Part shown: piece by piece, positions 26,444 to 34,655 of the stretch | Numbering within the stretch: position 1 is the stretch's first letter | Layout: every line of letters starts with the position of its first letter | DNA from: Paenibacillus piri | GTDB taxonomy: Bacteria; Bacillota; Bacilli; Paenibacillales; NBRC-103111 | NCBI RefSeq assembly: GCF_004354045.1 | Contig: NZ_SMRT01000015.1 | Coordinates: 142,339-206,338, forward strand | Direction of reading: 5' to 3' | Length of the DNA: 64,000 bases | The notes under the pieces: model-generated | What the model was told of the DNA's origin: nothing | What the model saw: only the letters and a program-made list of their open reading frames with translations | The model's database searches: none | Made by a program: the position numbers and the translations under genes

Positions 26444-26528
26444 GCATTTGTGCGGAAAGAATAAGATGGATGGTGCGCAGCGGATGGCCATACAGAAGTC
26501 CAGCCGGAATGCGAGGCAATGAAATGGA

Positions 26529-26575
26529 AAAGCAGCGCCGATCCGCTATATTAAGCGGGATCGGGCGCTGCTTTT
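26529..26575. terminator. Bidirectional terminator hairpin
   Basis: AAGCAGCGCC-GATCC-GCT pairs with AGC-GGATC-GGGCGCTGCTT with single-base bulges. T-runs occur on both strands, so it can end both sinR read-through and the minus-strand hydrolase operon. Confidence 0.7.
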
Positions 26576-26589
26576 ATTTTGAATAGAAA

Positions 26590-26636
26590 GTTTATATTTT
26601 GTTCCATACAACCTGGAAAAATGTGCTCGTCCTTTG
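26590..26636 (+). repeat. Dispersed intergenic repeat, copy D (degenerate)
   Basis: Resembles copies at 40652, 47677 and 59079 in the stretch TTTATAnTTTG...ACAACCT...GTGCTCGTCCTT. The second half is too diverged to align by eye. It lies just beyond the 3' end of the first membrane hydrolase gene. Confidence 0.4.
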
Positions 26637-26685
26637 GGTATGGTGCCAGCCGCTTACTTAGGCTTAAGTCATCGCCGTCCGAGTG

Positions 26686-28896
26686 CTATTTGATTTTCTC
26701 GAAGGCTTGCTTCATTATATCGTAGCTTTGCTTCACGCGCTCGGTGTATTGGACCTTGTTCCACCCGTCCCAACGATAGATGGGAAGCTTGGATACCGGA
26801 AATGCGCCGCCGCCTCCATTATCCAGGCCGATCACCGAATTGTCGGAACGCTTGACGATCCAGGGGACAAAGCGGATGCCCTCGGTCGAACGGGCGAACA
26901 GCTTGCCGTCCTTCTCGCCATAGCTGATGACCTGCTTCGAGCTGGGGTCAGAGAAGCCGAGCAGCATCCAGGGGATGCGCAGCTCCAGCGTCGTTCCGCT
27001 CGTCTGCCACATGGTCAACGAATTAAATTTCGTCGAGCCGACCTTCGTCGAGCCGCGCAGCATATTTCCGGCGGGAACATCCTCGAATGGATTATACTTC
27101 TTGGAATCCGGCGGTATCAATTCCAGCCCGACGGCCAGCTTCCAAGGGTCGAATATGCCGGAGTCGTCCTGAAACTGCTCGGGCTTTACCGGCAGCATGC
27201 CGTACAGCTTGCCGTACAGACGGGTGTGTAGATTGTAATTGGAGGCAATCTTGACTTGGCTTTCGTTATCTTTGCCGAGTACGATCACCGTCTCCAAGCC
27301 CTCATCCAGCGTTTTCCCGCCCAGTTCCTTGGCATGCTTGTTGCCGCCCGGGATCGTGTCTACGCCGAGATACAGCTGCTCCTGCTCGGGATCGAACGGA
27401 TGTTCCAGCTGCGCATTGACATACACATAAGCCTCGTCGTGCGTGACGCTGATTTCTTTCCAGCCGGGCATGGCGCTCGTATCCAGCTTCTGAATCTCGG
27501 AAGACTTCAACGAGTTCCAGTCGGACGGGTCTCCGTCAATGACGAGCTTGCCATCTTTGCCCGACAGCTCCGCCAGCAGGCCAAAATGCTGCTCGTTGGT
27601 CAGTACGTTATGCCACAGTCTGCGCCGATCCTGCGGGATTTCATAATACATTGTATTCCATGTCTTTTTAAACCACTCGTCCTGCCATGAAAACACGATC
27701 GCCCCCGCCATGCCTTCGCTATGAATATCCTGCAGCAGCGAAGCGTCGATCCGCCCTTGCGCTTCTTCGTCATGCGAGCCCTGATGGCGGTCCATCGTGC
27801 CCAGATGAGCGACGCCGAGCGATGAAGGAACACCGAATTCCGTAATCATAACCGGTATGTCTTTATGGTAAGCCTTGAGCTTGCGCAAATAGCTTTTGTA
27901 CATGTTCGGAGTTCCGTCCGCTTCCTTCACATCCTTCAGCGTATCATCCAACCGGAAAAAGTCGGGATAATACGGATAGGCATGATAAGCGGCGAAATAG
28001 CCGCCTTCCCAGTTGTTCACCTGAATATGGCTGGCGTCTACGCTGACCATATCCTCCTGGATAAGTACTTCTCCGGGATGGCTGAGCGGGTCGGTCGTGA
28101 CCCAGTTGGTGAAGGCGAGCGGATGGCTCCAACCGAATTGCGCTTCGCTTACGGCGAGGTAATCGAGCATCGTGGCCAGCCAGTTTTCGAACGGAGATGC
28201 TTCCGGTTTGGCGGACAGATGAGTGCCGACAAACCCTTTTTTGTCCGGATGCTTCTCATTCGTATTTTGGACCATCGTGGGATCCCATTCGGTCCCGATA
28301 TGCCAGCCGAGCAAATAAGGCCCGGCATTATACCGGTACGTGCCGCCGGCTTTTCCGAATTCTTCCGGAATGTTCGCGCTGCCGTAGACGACGCTGACCG
28401 CGTCATAAATTTCCTTTTCAAACTTGTTGTAAATTTCGTCGAGGTAAGCGTCTTTCTTCTCGATCAAATCTTCCTCGGGCGACCATACCCCTTGAATAAA
28501 ATAAAGCGGCCGGTCTTTATGATCCTGATTATATTTCACGAGCGCTTCATAAAACGCCGGTTGCAAAATCGTATAGACGCGGATTGTATTGGCGCCCATG
28601 TCCTGAATCATTTTGAACCATTGCAAATAATGCTCCTTCGTGATCGGCAGGTCTCCCGGGTCGTAACCCGGAAGAGCCGCGCCGATATTTACCCCTTTGA
28701 CGAAAAAGGGCGTCCACTTATTATTGCTGTAAATTTCCAATCGGTCTTCCTGCGTTCTGAATTTAATCTGCGCTCCGTCGGCCGAATGGACGGTTTCCAC
28801 TTTAGCGGCCGGCCAATAATGCCATATGACGAAACCGGCGAGCAAAACCAAGGCGAAACGAAGCAGCCATTTGGCCGCAGTGGTTGTCCCTTTCAT
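26686..28896 (-). CDS. Membrane-anchored glycoside hydrolase-like protein (clan GH-A type), paralogue 1
   Basis: A 736-residue protein with one N-terminal membrane anchor (about 10-28) and the rest outside the cell. A TIM-barrel-like domain (about 60-430) carries the proposed acid/base Glu203 in GTEWDP and nucleophile Glu353 in ITEFGVPSS, the spacing and motif style of clan GH-A. The C-terminal 250 residues have a CBM9/DOMON-like pattern (IDGDPSDWN, HDEAYVYV, GVDTIPGG). AAAGGAG precedes ATG 28896 by 9 nt. Last gene of the glmS-led operon; its paralogue ends the divergent operon. It may trim or transfer glycan made by the GT2 enzyme. The exact GH family is not assigned. Confidence 0.75.
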   Translation of the reverse strand: MKGTTTAAKWLLRFALVLLAGFVIWHYWPAAKVETVHSADGAQIKFRTQEDRLEIYSNNKWTPFFVKGVNIGAALPGYDPGDLPITKEHYLQWFKMIQDMGANTIRVYTILQPAFYEALVKYNQDHKDRPLYFIQGVWSPEEDLIEKKDAYLDEIYNKFEKEIYDAVSVVYGSANIPEEFGKAGGTYRYNAGPYLLGWHIGTEWDPTMVQNTNEKHPDKKGFVGTHLSAKPEASPFENWLATMLDYLAVSEAQFGWSHPLAFTNWVTTDPLSHPGEVLIQEDMVSVDASHIQVNNWEGGYFAAYHAYPYYPDFFRLDDTLKDVKEADGTPNMYKSYLRKLKAYHKDIPVMITEFGVPSSLGVAHLGTMDRHQGSHDEEAQGRIDASLLQDIHSEGMAGAIVFSWQDEWFKKTWNTMYYEIPQDRRRLWHNVLTNEQHFGLLAELSGKDGKLVIDGDPSDWNSLKSSEIQKLDTSAMPGWKEISVTHDEAYVYVNAQLEHPFDPEQEQLYLGVDTIPGGNKHAKELGGKTLDEGLETVIVLGKDNESQVKIASNYNLHTRLYGKLYGMLPVKPEQFQDDSGIFDPWKLAVGLELIPPDSKKYNPFEDVPAGNMLRGSTKVGSTKFNSLTMWQTSGTTLELRIPWMLLGFSDPSSKQVISYGEKDGKLFARSTEGIRFVPWIVKRSDNSVIGLDNGGGGAFPVSKLPIYRWDGWNKVQYTERVKQSYDIMKQAFEKIK

Positions 28897-28947
28897 GACG
28901 ATGAGCTCCTTTGGTTTCTATTTCGGTTCATATAATGAGATCGGACT

Positions 28948-29775
28948 TCAGGCGAGCAGCCTGCGTATCCGGGCTTCCAGCTCCACGGGCGAGAACGGCT
29001 TTTTGATCACATCGGAAACGCCCAGATCGAAGCATTTGCTTAATTCGTGATCCAGACCGAGATCGGTCAGCACCATAATTTTGCACTGGTTTTTGAGGCT
29101 TCGCGATTGGCGGATCCGGTGAATGAGCTGATAGCCGTCAAGGGCCGGCAGCGTCAATTCGGTGATGACAAGATCGGGAGTCGTTTCATTGATCAGATTC
29201 AGTCCTTCCAGGCCATCCTGTGCCGGGCGGACGTCGTAGCCCTGAAACCCGAGCCGGGTTTGCATAAAATCGAGCAGATCGGTATTTTGGTCGATCATGA
29301 CGATCGAGGGCGTTTCGTTCGCCGGGGCTTGCCGGGAATAGACGATAATGTCCTGTTCCGGGGCTGCCTGCTCTCCTAATACCAGTGCGATGAACTCGGA
29401 CATCGCTTCCTCATCGGGAGTCGCGCTTTCGGGGAATGCGGCTACAGCCATTTTGCCGGCCAGGAAGCCGGCATTTTGCAGAAACGATTTGGCCGAGAGC
29501 GACAGGAAGTGCGTATACGCCAACGTTTGTCCCGGCAGCGCTACGAGCAGCAGCTGCTCCCGCTCCTCATAGCTGAGAATGACAGATAAGGACGTATCCT
29601 CGATACGCAGCCGCGTTTCGAAATCCTGAAGCTCCATCGAGCCCATCGGGTTCGCTTGTACAGCGATAACGCCGCAGCTCTCCCAGACGGAGTCCTGCAG
29701 CAGGCGATGCACTTGTTGATACAGATGACGGGATAAGACGGAGGGGGCCGATTTGGACAGCGATGACGTATTCAT
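28948..29775 (-). CDS. Pseudo-receiver protein (phospho-Asp replaced by Glu)
   Basis: A 275-residue cytoplasmic protein. The C-terminal part (about 155-273) is a CheY-like receiver with the conserved Thr (VLTDLG) and Lys (KKPFSP), but the phospho-acceptor position is Glu206 (codon 29158-29160) in LVITELTLP, and only one of the usual two acidic metal ligands remains (MIDQ). It therefore probably cannot be phosphorylated in the normal way; Glu may mimic the active state. The N-terminal 140 residues are not recognised. ATG 29775 is preferred, with AAAGGAG 11 nt upstream. Lies between a GT2 polymerase and a hydrolase, suggesting control of polymer synthesis. Confidence 0.8.
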   Translation of the reverse strand: MNTSSLSKSAPSVLSRHLYQQVHRLLQDSVWESCGVIAVQANPMGSMELQDFETRLRIEDTSLSVILSYEEREQLLLVALPGQTLAYTHFLSLSAKSFLQNAGFLAGKMAVAAFPESATPDEEAMSEFIALVLGEQAAPEQDIIVYSRQAPANETPSIVMIDQNTDLLDFMQTRLGFQGYDVRPAQDGLEGLNLINETTPDLVITELTLPALDGYQLIHRIRQSRSLKNQCKIMVLTDLGLDHELSKCFDLGVSDVIKKPFSPVELEARIRRLLA

Positions 29776-29825
29776 TAGGGAAAACACTCCTTTAAAATGG
29801 ATTTTAATTTAGAAAAGGCTATCAG

Positions 29826-31307
29826 CTACATGGCCGGCGCTTTGGCCGTTTTGGTATCTGCGGCTTTTCCGGCGCCATTGGTTGCGGCATCGCCGGAGTC
29901 TGTCGACTCCTCGGTCCAGCTGCGGCGTACCATATTGCCCCAGTTGTTGTTGCGGCGCGCGTAATCGACATGGCCCTGCAGCTTCCAAAACGCATTGAGC
30001 TGATCGTAGCCGAGCGCCATCACGATGGAAAAGCCGATAATTTTGAACAAGTCGCGTGTCGTGACGCTTTGCCGGAAAGCAATTTCCTCGATAATGAGGG
30101 AACCTGCCGTAAAGACGAGACCGATCAGCAAATTTATAAACAGGAAGGCAAGCAGAACCGGGTACTGGGTCATGTCCATGGCGACATATGCGATCAAGGC
30201 GGCCAGACCGGACAGCTTGATATACGGGCTTAAAGTTTCATAAGCGATCGTATAGGGCAGAGCCAGCCATCCGATAATCTTGTACCTCGGAATGAACAGC
30301 ATACCGCGGAAGTGAAGCACATTCCACAGGTTGCCCCGTATCCAGCGCCGGCGCTGGGCGCCCAGTACGGCCAGCGTGTCGGGCGCTTGCGTCCAGCAGA
30401 CGGCGTCGGGGCAGAAGATGATCCGATACGGCAGGTTTTGCTGCAGCATATACCGGTGAAGCTTAATGACGATGTTCATATCCTCGCCGGGACAATCCTG
30501 CTCATAACCGCCGACGCGGATCAGGTAGTCTTTGCGGAACAGTCCGAACGCCCCGGATACGATCAACAGTCCGTTCATGGCGCTCCACCCGATGCGGCCG
30601 CCGAGAAAGGCGCGCATATACTCGACATATTGCATGGCAGGCAGCCATTTGGAGGATACCCGCACCGAGCTGACGCGTCCGTCCTGGACGCTGCTGCCGT
30701 TGGCGATTCGTACGTTGCCGCCGATTGCGATATGCTGCTCTGGATTTTCCATATATACTTTGACCATTCGGATCAACGCGTCTTTCTCCAATACGGAATC
30801 GGCGTCAATCGTTGAGACGAGCGGGTATTTCGAGACGTTAATGCCTGCGTTTAAAGCGTCGGCCTTGCCCCCGTTATCTTTGTCGATCACTACCAGCTTC
30901 GGATATTGCGGGCTTGTGTAGATCGCCTTGAGCGGCTTGGACGATACCAAATGCCGCGAAGCGGACAGCCGCTGGCGCTTCAATCCGAATTCGTCCAGCA
31001 GCACCTGCAGCGTGTTGTCCTTGGAGCCGTCGTTGATCACGATCACTTCATAAACCGGAAATTCCAATGTCATAAGCGAGCGTACGCTTTCGATAATCGT
31101 CAGTTCTTCATTATAGGAGGGTACCAGGATGGAAACGGGCGGCACATATTCCGAACCGGCCAGCTCCCGAAATCGTGAGTACATCGTGCTTTTGATTTGG
31201 GACAACATATTTTGCGACGATAAGGCCAAAATGATGAAGTAAAACAAGCTGGACCCGACGATTAGGCAGGTGGCAAAGTACCCATAATTCAGCAAAAAAT
31301 CTCTCAT
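29826..31307 (-). CDS. Processive family-2 glycosyltransferase, membrane-bound
   Basis: A 493-residue protein with one N-terminal membrane helix, a cytoplasmic GT-A domain (about 55-300) and about four C-terminal helices. Motifs of processive polymerases are intact: PSYNEE, DGSKDNT, DADSVLEKDAL, PGED and QRRRWIRGN (the QxxRW type). This is the architecture of hyaluronan, cellulose and PgaC/IcaA-type poly-GlcNAc synthases, which polymerise and export the chain. Because glmS heads the operon, an amino-sugar polymer is my preferred guess. It lies 13 nt after the HEAT-repeat gene. The sugar specificity is not proven by sequence. Confidence 0.88.
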   Translation of the reverse strand: MRDFLLNYGYFATCLIVGSSLFYFIILALSSQNMLSQIKSTMYSRFRELAGSEYVPPVSILVPSYNEELTIIESVRSLMTLEFPVYEVIVINDGSKDNTLQVLLDEFGLKRQRLSASRHLVSSKPLKAIYTSPQYPKLVVIDKDNGGKADALNAGINVSKYPLVSTIDADSVLEKDALIRMVKVYMENPEQHIAIGGNVRIANGSSVQDGRVSSVRVSSKWLPAMQYVEYMRAFLGGRIGWSAMNGLLIVSGAFGLFRKDYLIRVGGYEQDCPGEDMNIVIKLHRYMLQQNLPYRIIFCPDAVCWTQAPDTLAVLGAQRRRWIRGNLWNVLHFRGMLFIPRYKIIGWLALPYTIAYETLSPYIKLSGLAALIAYVAMDMTQYPVLLAFLFINLLIGLVFTAGSLIIEEIAFRQSVTTRDLFKIIGFSIVMALGYDQLNAFWKLQGHVDYARRNNNWGNMVRRSWTEESTDSGDAATNGAGKAADTKTAKAPAM

Positions 31308-31320
31308 CGTGATCCCCTTT

Positions 31321-32520
31321 CTACGAGCCGAACGATGCCGCCTTTGCCGGGTGGCTCGTGTATGATTCGTTAAATATCGTTTCGTACAGATGGGACAGCC
31401 GGTTAAAATGCAAAATGTGCCGTATGTCCTGCGCGGCCAGCACGGCTGCGCTTTCCAGCTCCTGATGAATCGCGTCCCAAGCCGTATCGCGGCTCAGCTC
31501 ATCCTCCGACGAACTCGCGGTTTCGCACAGCGTCTGGAAGCCTTCCAGCCCGAGGCCGGCCATGCTTTTGGCGCTGTAATAGCGAACCCACCAGCTTTCG
31601 TCGGTCAGGCCGCGCTTCATGCTGTCCATGAAGACAGGAAGCCTTTGCGAGCCAGCCGCTTTAACCGCGGACGCCCGGATTTCCCAATCCGGGTGGCGGA
31701 TCAAGCTCTCGATCCGTTCCTGAGCCAGCAGATGCGGATATTCCAGCAGCAGCTTGCTGGCTTTAATACGGATCTCCTTATGCTCCGATGCGGCGAGCTG
31801 CTCCAGCACGGGGAACAGGACGGCCTCGTTGCGGCCGGACAGTCCCGTCAGAGCTACATTGATCAAATTCTCGTCGCCCGATTGGAGCAGCTCCAAATAG
31901 ACCGGGACGGAGTCGAGCTCCGATGATGCCATTATATCCGCAATCAGCTGCCGGCTTTGCGGATGATGCTTGGCGAGCCGCAGAATGAGCCTGCGCAGCT
32001 CGCCGGATGTGCCGGCGCATTTGGCGGCGGCGCGGCCGACGACGAAAGCTGTCGCATCGTCGGCTTCATGCTCAAGCAGCGTCAGCAGCTCGCCTGTACA
32101 TTCCTTGGCGCGCATGACGCCGAGATGGTAAGCGGCGTCGATCCGCTCCCAATGCCGCGGGCTGTGCAGCCGTTTGCGCTCCAGCTCGACCAGACCCATC
32201 TCCCGACACAGATCCGTCAGCTTGGCGCGATGGACGCCGCCGAATGTTTCGATCCATTCCAGCAGCTTGACGCGGATCGCGATCAGCTCGTCGGGGTCAA
32301 GCGGTCCGGGAGGCGGCAACAGCTCCGGACCGTCGATGTTAATGCTTATATAATTGAAGTAATTGTGATGCTTTTCCAAGTATTGGGCTGTCCGTGCCTC
32401 GATTCTGCGGTTTCTCGCCCGCAGCACATACAGGACGCCAAACGCCGCGACGATAATAATTCCGAGAACCGCGGCCGTAAATAAAGCCGGTTGTAACGCT
32501 TCAAACGGGTCGATCCGCAT
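31321..32520 (-). CDS. Membrane-anchored HEAT-repeat protein
   Basis: A 399-residue protein with one N-terminal membrane helix (about 12-34) and a long cytoplasmic or extracellular alpha-solenoid made of HEAT-like repeats, visible in units such as WEIRASAVKAAG and WWVRYYSAKSMAG from about residue 125 to 345. HEAT solenoids are protein-protein scaffolds, so it may hold the synthase complex together. It starts 30 nt after the glmS stop with no terminator between them and is followed after 13 nt by the GT2 gene, so all belong to one operon. The specific function is unknown. Confidence 0.8.
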   Translation of the reverse strand: MRIDPFEALQPALFTAAVLGIIIVAAFGVLYVLRARNRRIEARTAQYLEKHHNYFNYISINIDGPELLPPPGPLDPDELIAIRVKLLEWIETFGGVHRAKLTDLCREMGLVELERKRLHSPRHWERIDAAYHLGVMRAKECTGELLTLLEHEADDATAFVVGRAAAKCAGTSGELRRLILRLAKHHPQSRQLIADIMASSELDSVPVYLELLQSGDENLINVALTGLSGRNEAVLFPVLEQLAASEHKEIRIKASKLLLEYPHLLAQERIESLIRHPDWEIRASAVKAAGSQRLPVFMDSMKRGLTDESWWVRYYSAKSMAGLGLEGFQTLCETASSSEDELSRDTAWDAIHQELESAAVLAAQDIRHILHFNRLSHLYETIFNESYTSHPAKAASFGS

Positions 32521-32550
32521 ACGCTGTTCTTCTCCCCTCGGGCGTCCGGT

Positions 32551-34380
32551 TTATTCAACCGTCACGCTTTTGGCTAAATTTCGCGGCTTATCCACATCAT
32601 TGCCTCGCGCCAATGCGGCATAATAGGCCAGCAGCTGCAGCGGGATGACGGATACGGCCGGGGTAAGCAGTGGATGCGTGCGTGGAACATAGATGACCTC
32701 GTCGGCCGTTTTGGCCATGTCCATATTGCCTTCCAGCGCGACACCGATGACATACGCTCCGCGCGCCTTCACTTCTTTAATGTTGCTGATCGTCTTTTCC
32801 AGCAGCGCTTCCTGGGTCGCCAGAGCGATGACCGGCGTGCCTTCTTCAATCAGCGCCAGCGAGCCGTGCTTTAATTCGCCGGCGGGATACGCCTCCGAAT
32901 GAATGTAGGAAATCTCCTTCAGCTTGAGCGACGCTTCCAGGGCTACCATATAATCAAGGCCGCGGCCGATGAAAAACAGGTTGCCGCATTCCGCCAGCTC
33001 GCCTGCAATGCGCTGAACCCGACGGGTATCCTCCAGCATTTCCTCGATCTGTACCGGAAGCCGTTCCATCATCGCCAGCATTTCGGTCCGCGTAACGGCA
33101 TCGAGCGTATTCAGGCATTGCGACAGGTAAAGCGCCAGCATGTAGATCACAATCAGCTGCGAAGTATACGCTTTGGTAGAAGCGACCGCGATTTCAGGAC
33201 CCGCCCATGTAAACAGGACGTCATCCGCTTCGCGGGCCACCGAGCTGCCGACTACATTGGTGATGGCCAAAATATGCGCGCCGGAAAGCTTCGCTTCCCG
33301 CATCGCGGCCAGCGTATCGGCGGTTTCGCCGGATTGGCTTACGGCGATAACGAGCGTGTGCTCGCGGATAATCGGCTGCCGGTACCGGTATTCGGAAGCG
33401 ACGTCGATTTCCACCGGGATTCGGGTGAGCCGTTCAATGACGGCCTTGCCGACCAGCGCCGCATGGTAGGCGGTACCGCAGGCAACCATGTGGATGTGCT
33501 GGATTTGCCGAATTTGCTCCGGTGCCAGCTGCAGCTCGGGCAGCACGATTCCGTGGCTGTCGCCGTCGATCCGGCCGAGCATCGTATCCCGGTACGCACG
33601 CGGCTGCTCGGCGATTTCCTTCAACATATAATGATCGTAGCCGTCCTTTTCGGCCCGCATCATGTCCCAATCAATGCGAAGCAGCTGCTTGGCGATGAAG
33701 TTTCCTTCAAGCGTCATCAGCTCGACTCTGTCGCAGGACAGCACGGCCATCTCGCCGTCACTCAATATATATACATCGCGGGTATGCTCCAAAATAGCCG
33801 GAATATCCGAGCCGATAAAATTTTCGCCTTCACCCACGCCGATGATCAACGGACTTGCCCAACGCACGGCGATCAGCTTGTCCGGTTCATGCTCGGATAA
33901 CACGGCGATCGCGTAAGCGCCCTTTATTCGGCTCACCGCTCTTCGTACGGCGTCGATCAGATCGCCTTCATAATAATGAGCGATCAAATGAGAAATGACC
34001 TCGGTGTCCGTTTCCGAAAGGAAGGTGCAGCCGAGCTGCTCAAGCTCTTCCCGGAGCTGCATATGATTTTCAATAATGCCGTTGTGTACGACCGATATTT
34101 TCATGCTGTGATCCGTATGGGGATGCGAATTGACATCCGACGGTTTCCCATGAGTGGCCCAGCGGGTATGGCCGATACCGGCCGAGCCGACCAGCGGCTG
34201 GTGTTCCAGCTGGGATTCCAGCTCTTGAATTCTTCCTTTAGTTTTGCGGATGTGGAGCCCCTGCAACGTATGCACAGCCACCCCGGCCGAATCATACCCC
34301 CGGTACTCCAGCTTTTTTAATCCTTCCAGTAAAATCGGCTGCGAATTTCTACCGCCGATATATCCGACAATACCGCACAT
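32551..34380 (-). CDS. glmS: Glutamine--fructose-6-phosphate aminotransferase
   Basis: A 609-residue enzyme making glucosamine-6-phosphate from fructose-6-phosphate and glutamine, the entry to UDP-GlcNAc. The N-terminal amidotransferase starts with catalytic Cys2 (MCGIVGYIGG), and two SIS sugar-isomerase domains follow, ending in the standard DKPRNLAKSVTVE. ATG 34380 has GGAGGAG 7 nt upstream; the longer frame would bury Cys2 and is rejected. There is only a short leader, with no room for a glmS ribozyme. As first gene of the glycopolymer operon it would supply amino sugar locally; whether a second glmS exists elsewhere cannot be seen. Confidence 0.95.
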   Translation of the reverse strand: MCGIVGYIGGRNSQPILLEGLKKLEYRGYDSAGVAVHTLQGLHIRKTKGRIQELESQLEHQPLVGSAGIGHTRWATHGKPSDVNSHPHTDHSMKISVVHNGIIENHMQLREELEQLGCTFLSETDTEVISHLIAHYYEGDLIDAVRRAVSRIKGAYAIAVLSEHEPDKLIAVRWASPLIIGVGEGENFIGSDIPAILEHTRDVYILSDGEMAVLSCDRVELMTLEGNFIAKQLLRIDWDMMRAEKDGYDHYMLKEIAEQPRAYRDTMLGRIDGDSHGIVLPELQLAPEQIRQIQHIHMVACGTAYHAALVGKAVIERLTRIPVEIDVASEYRYRQPIIREHTLVIAVSQSGETADTLAAMREAKLSGAHILAITNVVGSSVAREADDVLFTWAGPEIAVASTKAYTSQLIVIYMLALYLSQCLNTLDAVTRTEMLAMMERLPVQIEEMLEDTRRVQRIAGELAECGNLFFIGRGLDYMVALEASLKLKEISYIHSEAYPAGELKHGSLALIEEGTPVIALATQEALLEKTISNIKEVKARGAYVIGVALEGNMDMAKTADEVIYVPRTHPLLTPAVSVIPLQLLAYYAALARGNDVDKPRNLAKSVTVE

Positions 34381-34655
34381 CGGTTTACTCCTCCTCTTTC
34401 CCGTTTGGCATACTTGTCGCGTCTGTTTGTTTGTTATAACGAACGACATCCCGAAGTATACCTTATATTTCACCAAAATAAAAATGTTTGAAACTTTAAA
34501 ATTTCGTTTTATAGAACAATATACTTGTTTTTTCGCCATTATACTTCAAAAAACATAGGGTTACTGTTCTTTATTACGGAATGACCATTCGTTATAATGA
34601 ATGGCGAACCAGATGGGATCCATCTGCGAACCCTCATGGAAAAGGAGAGTCGGTT
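34381..34655. promoter_or_regulatory. Divergent promoter region of the two glycopolymer operons
   Basis: Rightward promoter: TTTATT (34570-34575), 17-nt spacer, TATAAT (34593-34598), with the -10 enclosed by the inverted repeat CCATTC (34585-34590) and GAATGG (34599-34604). Leftward promoter: complement of 34455-34460 reads TATACT with a TTTATT-like -35 at 34477-34482, 16 nt apart, giving a leader of about 70 nt before glmS. The region is strongly AT-rich. Confidence 0.55.
34585..34604. promoter_or_regulatory. Inverted repeat across the -10 of the ubiA-like operon
   Basis: CCATTC-N8-GAATGG is centred on TATAAT, so a bound protein would block RNA polymerase. The regulator is unknown; the sequence does not match the SinR box known from B. 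subtilis. Confidence 0.4.

Larger units (their letters stand above)
26377..26685. other. Convergent intergenic region: two terminators and a degenerate repeat copy
   Basis: Holds the sinR terminator (26403-26443), a bidirectional hairpin (26529-26575), and a degenerate copy of the dispersed repeat (about 26590-26636). No gene is supported. Confidence 0.6.

Noticed and set aside
34381..34560. Possible glmS ribozyme upstream of glmS
   Set aside because: Leader too short and AT-rich, with no conserved ribozyme core visible on the minus strand.
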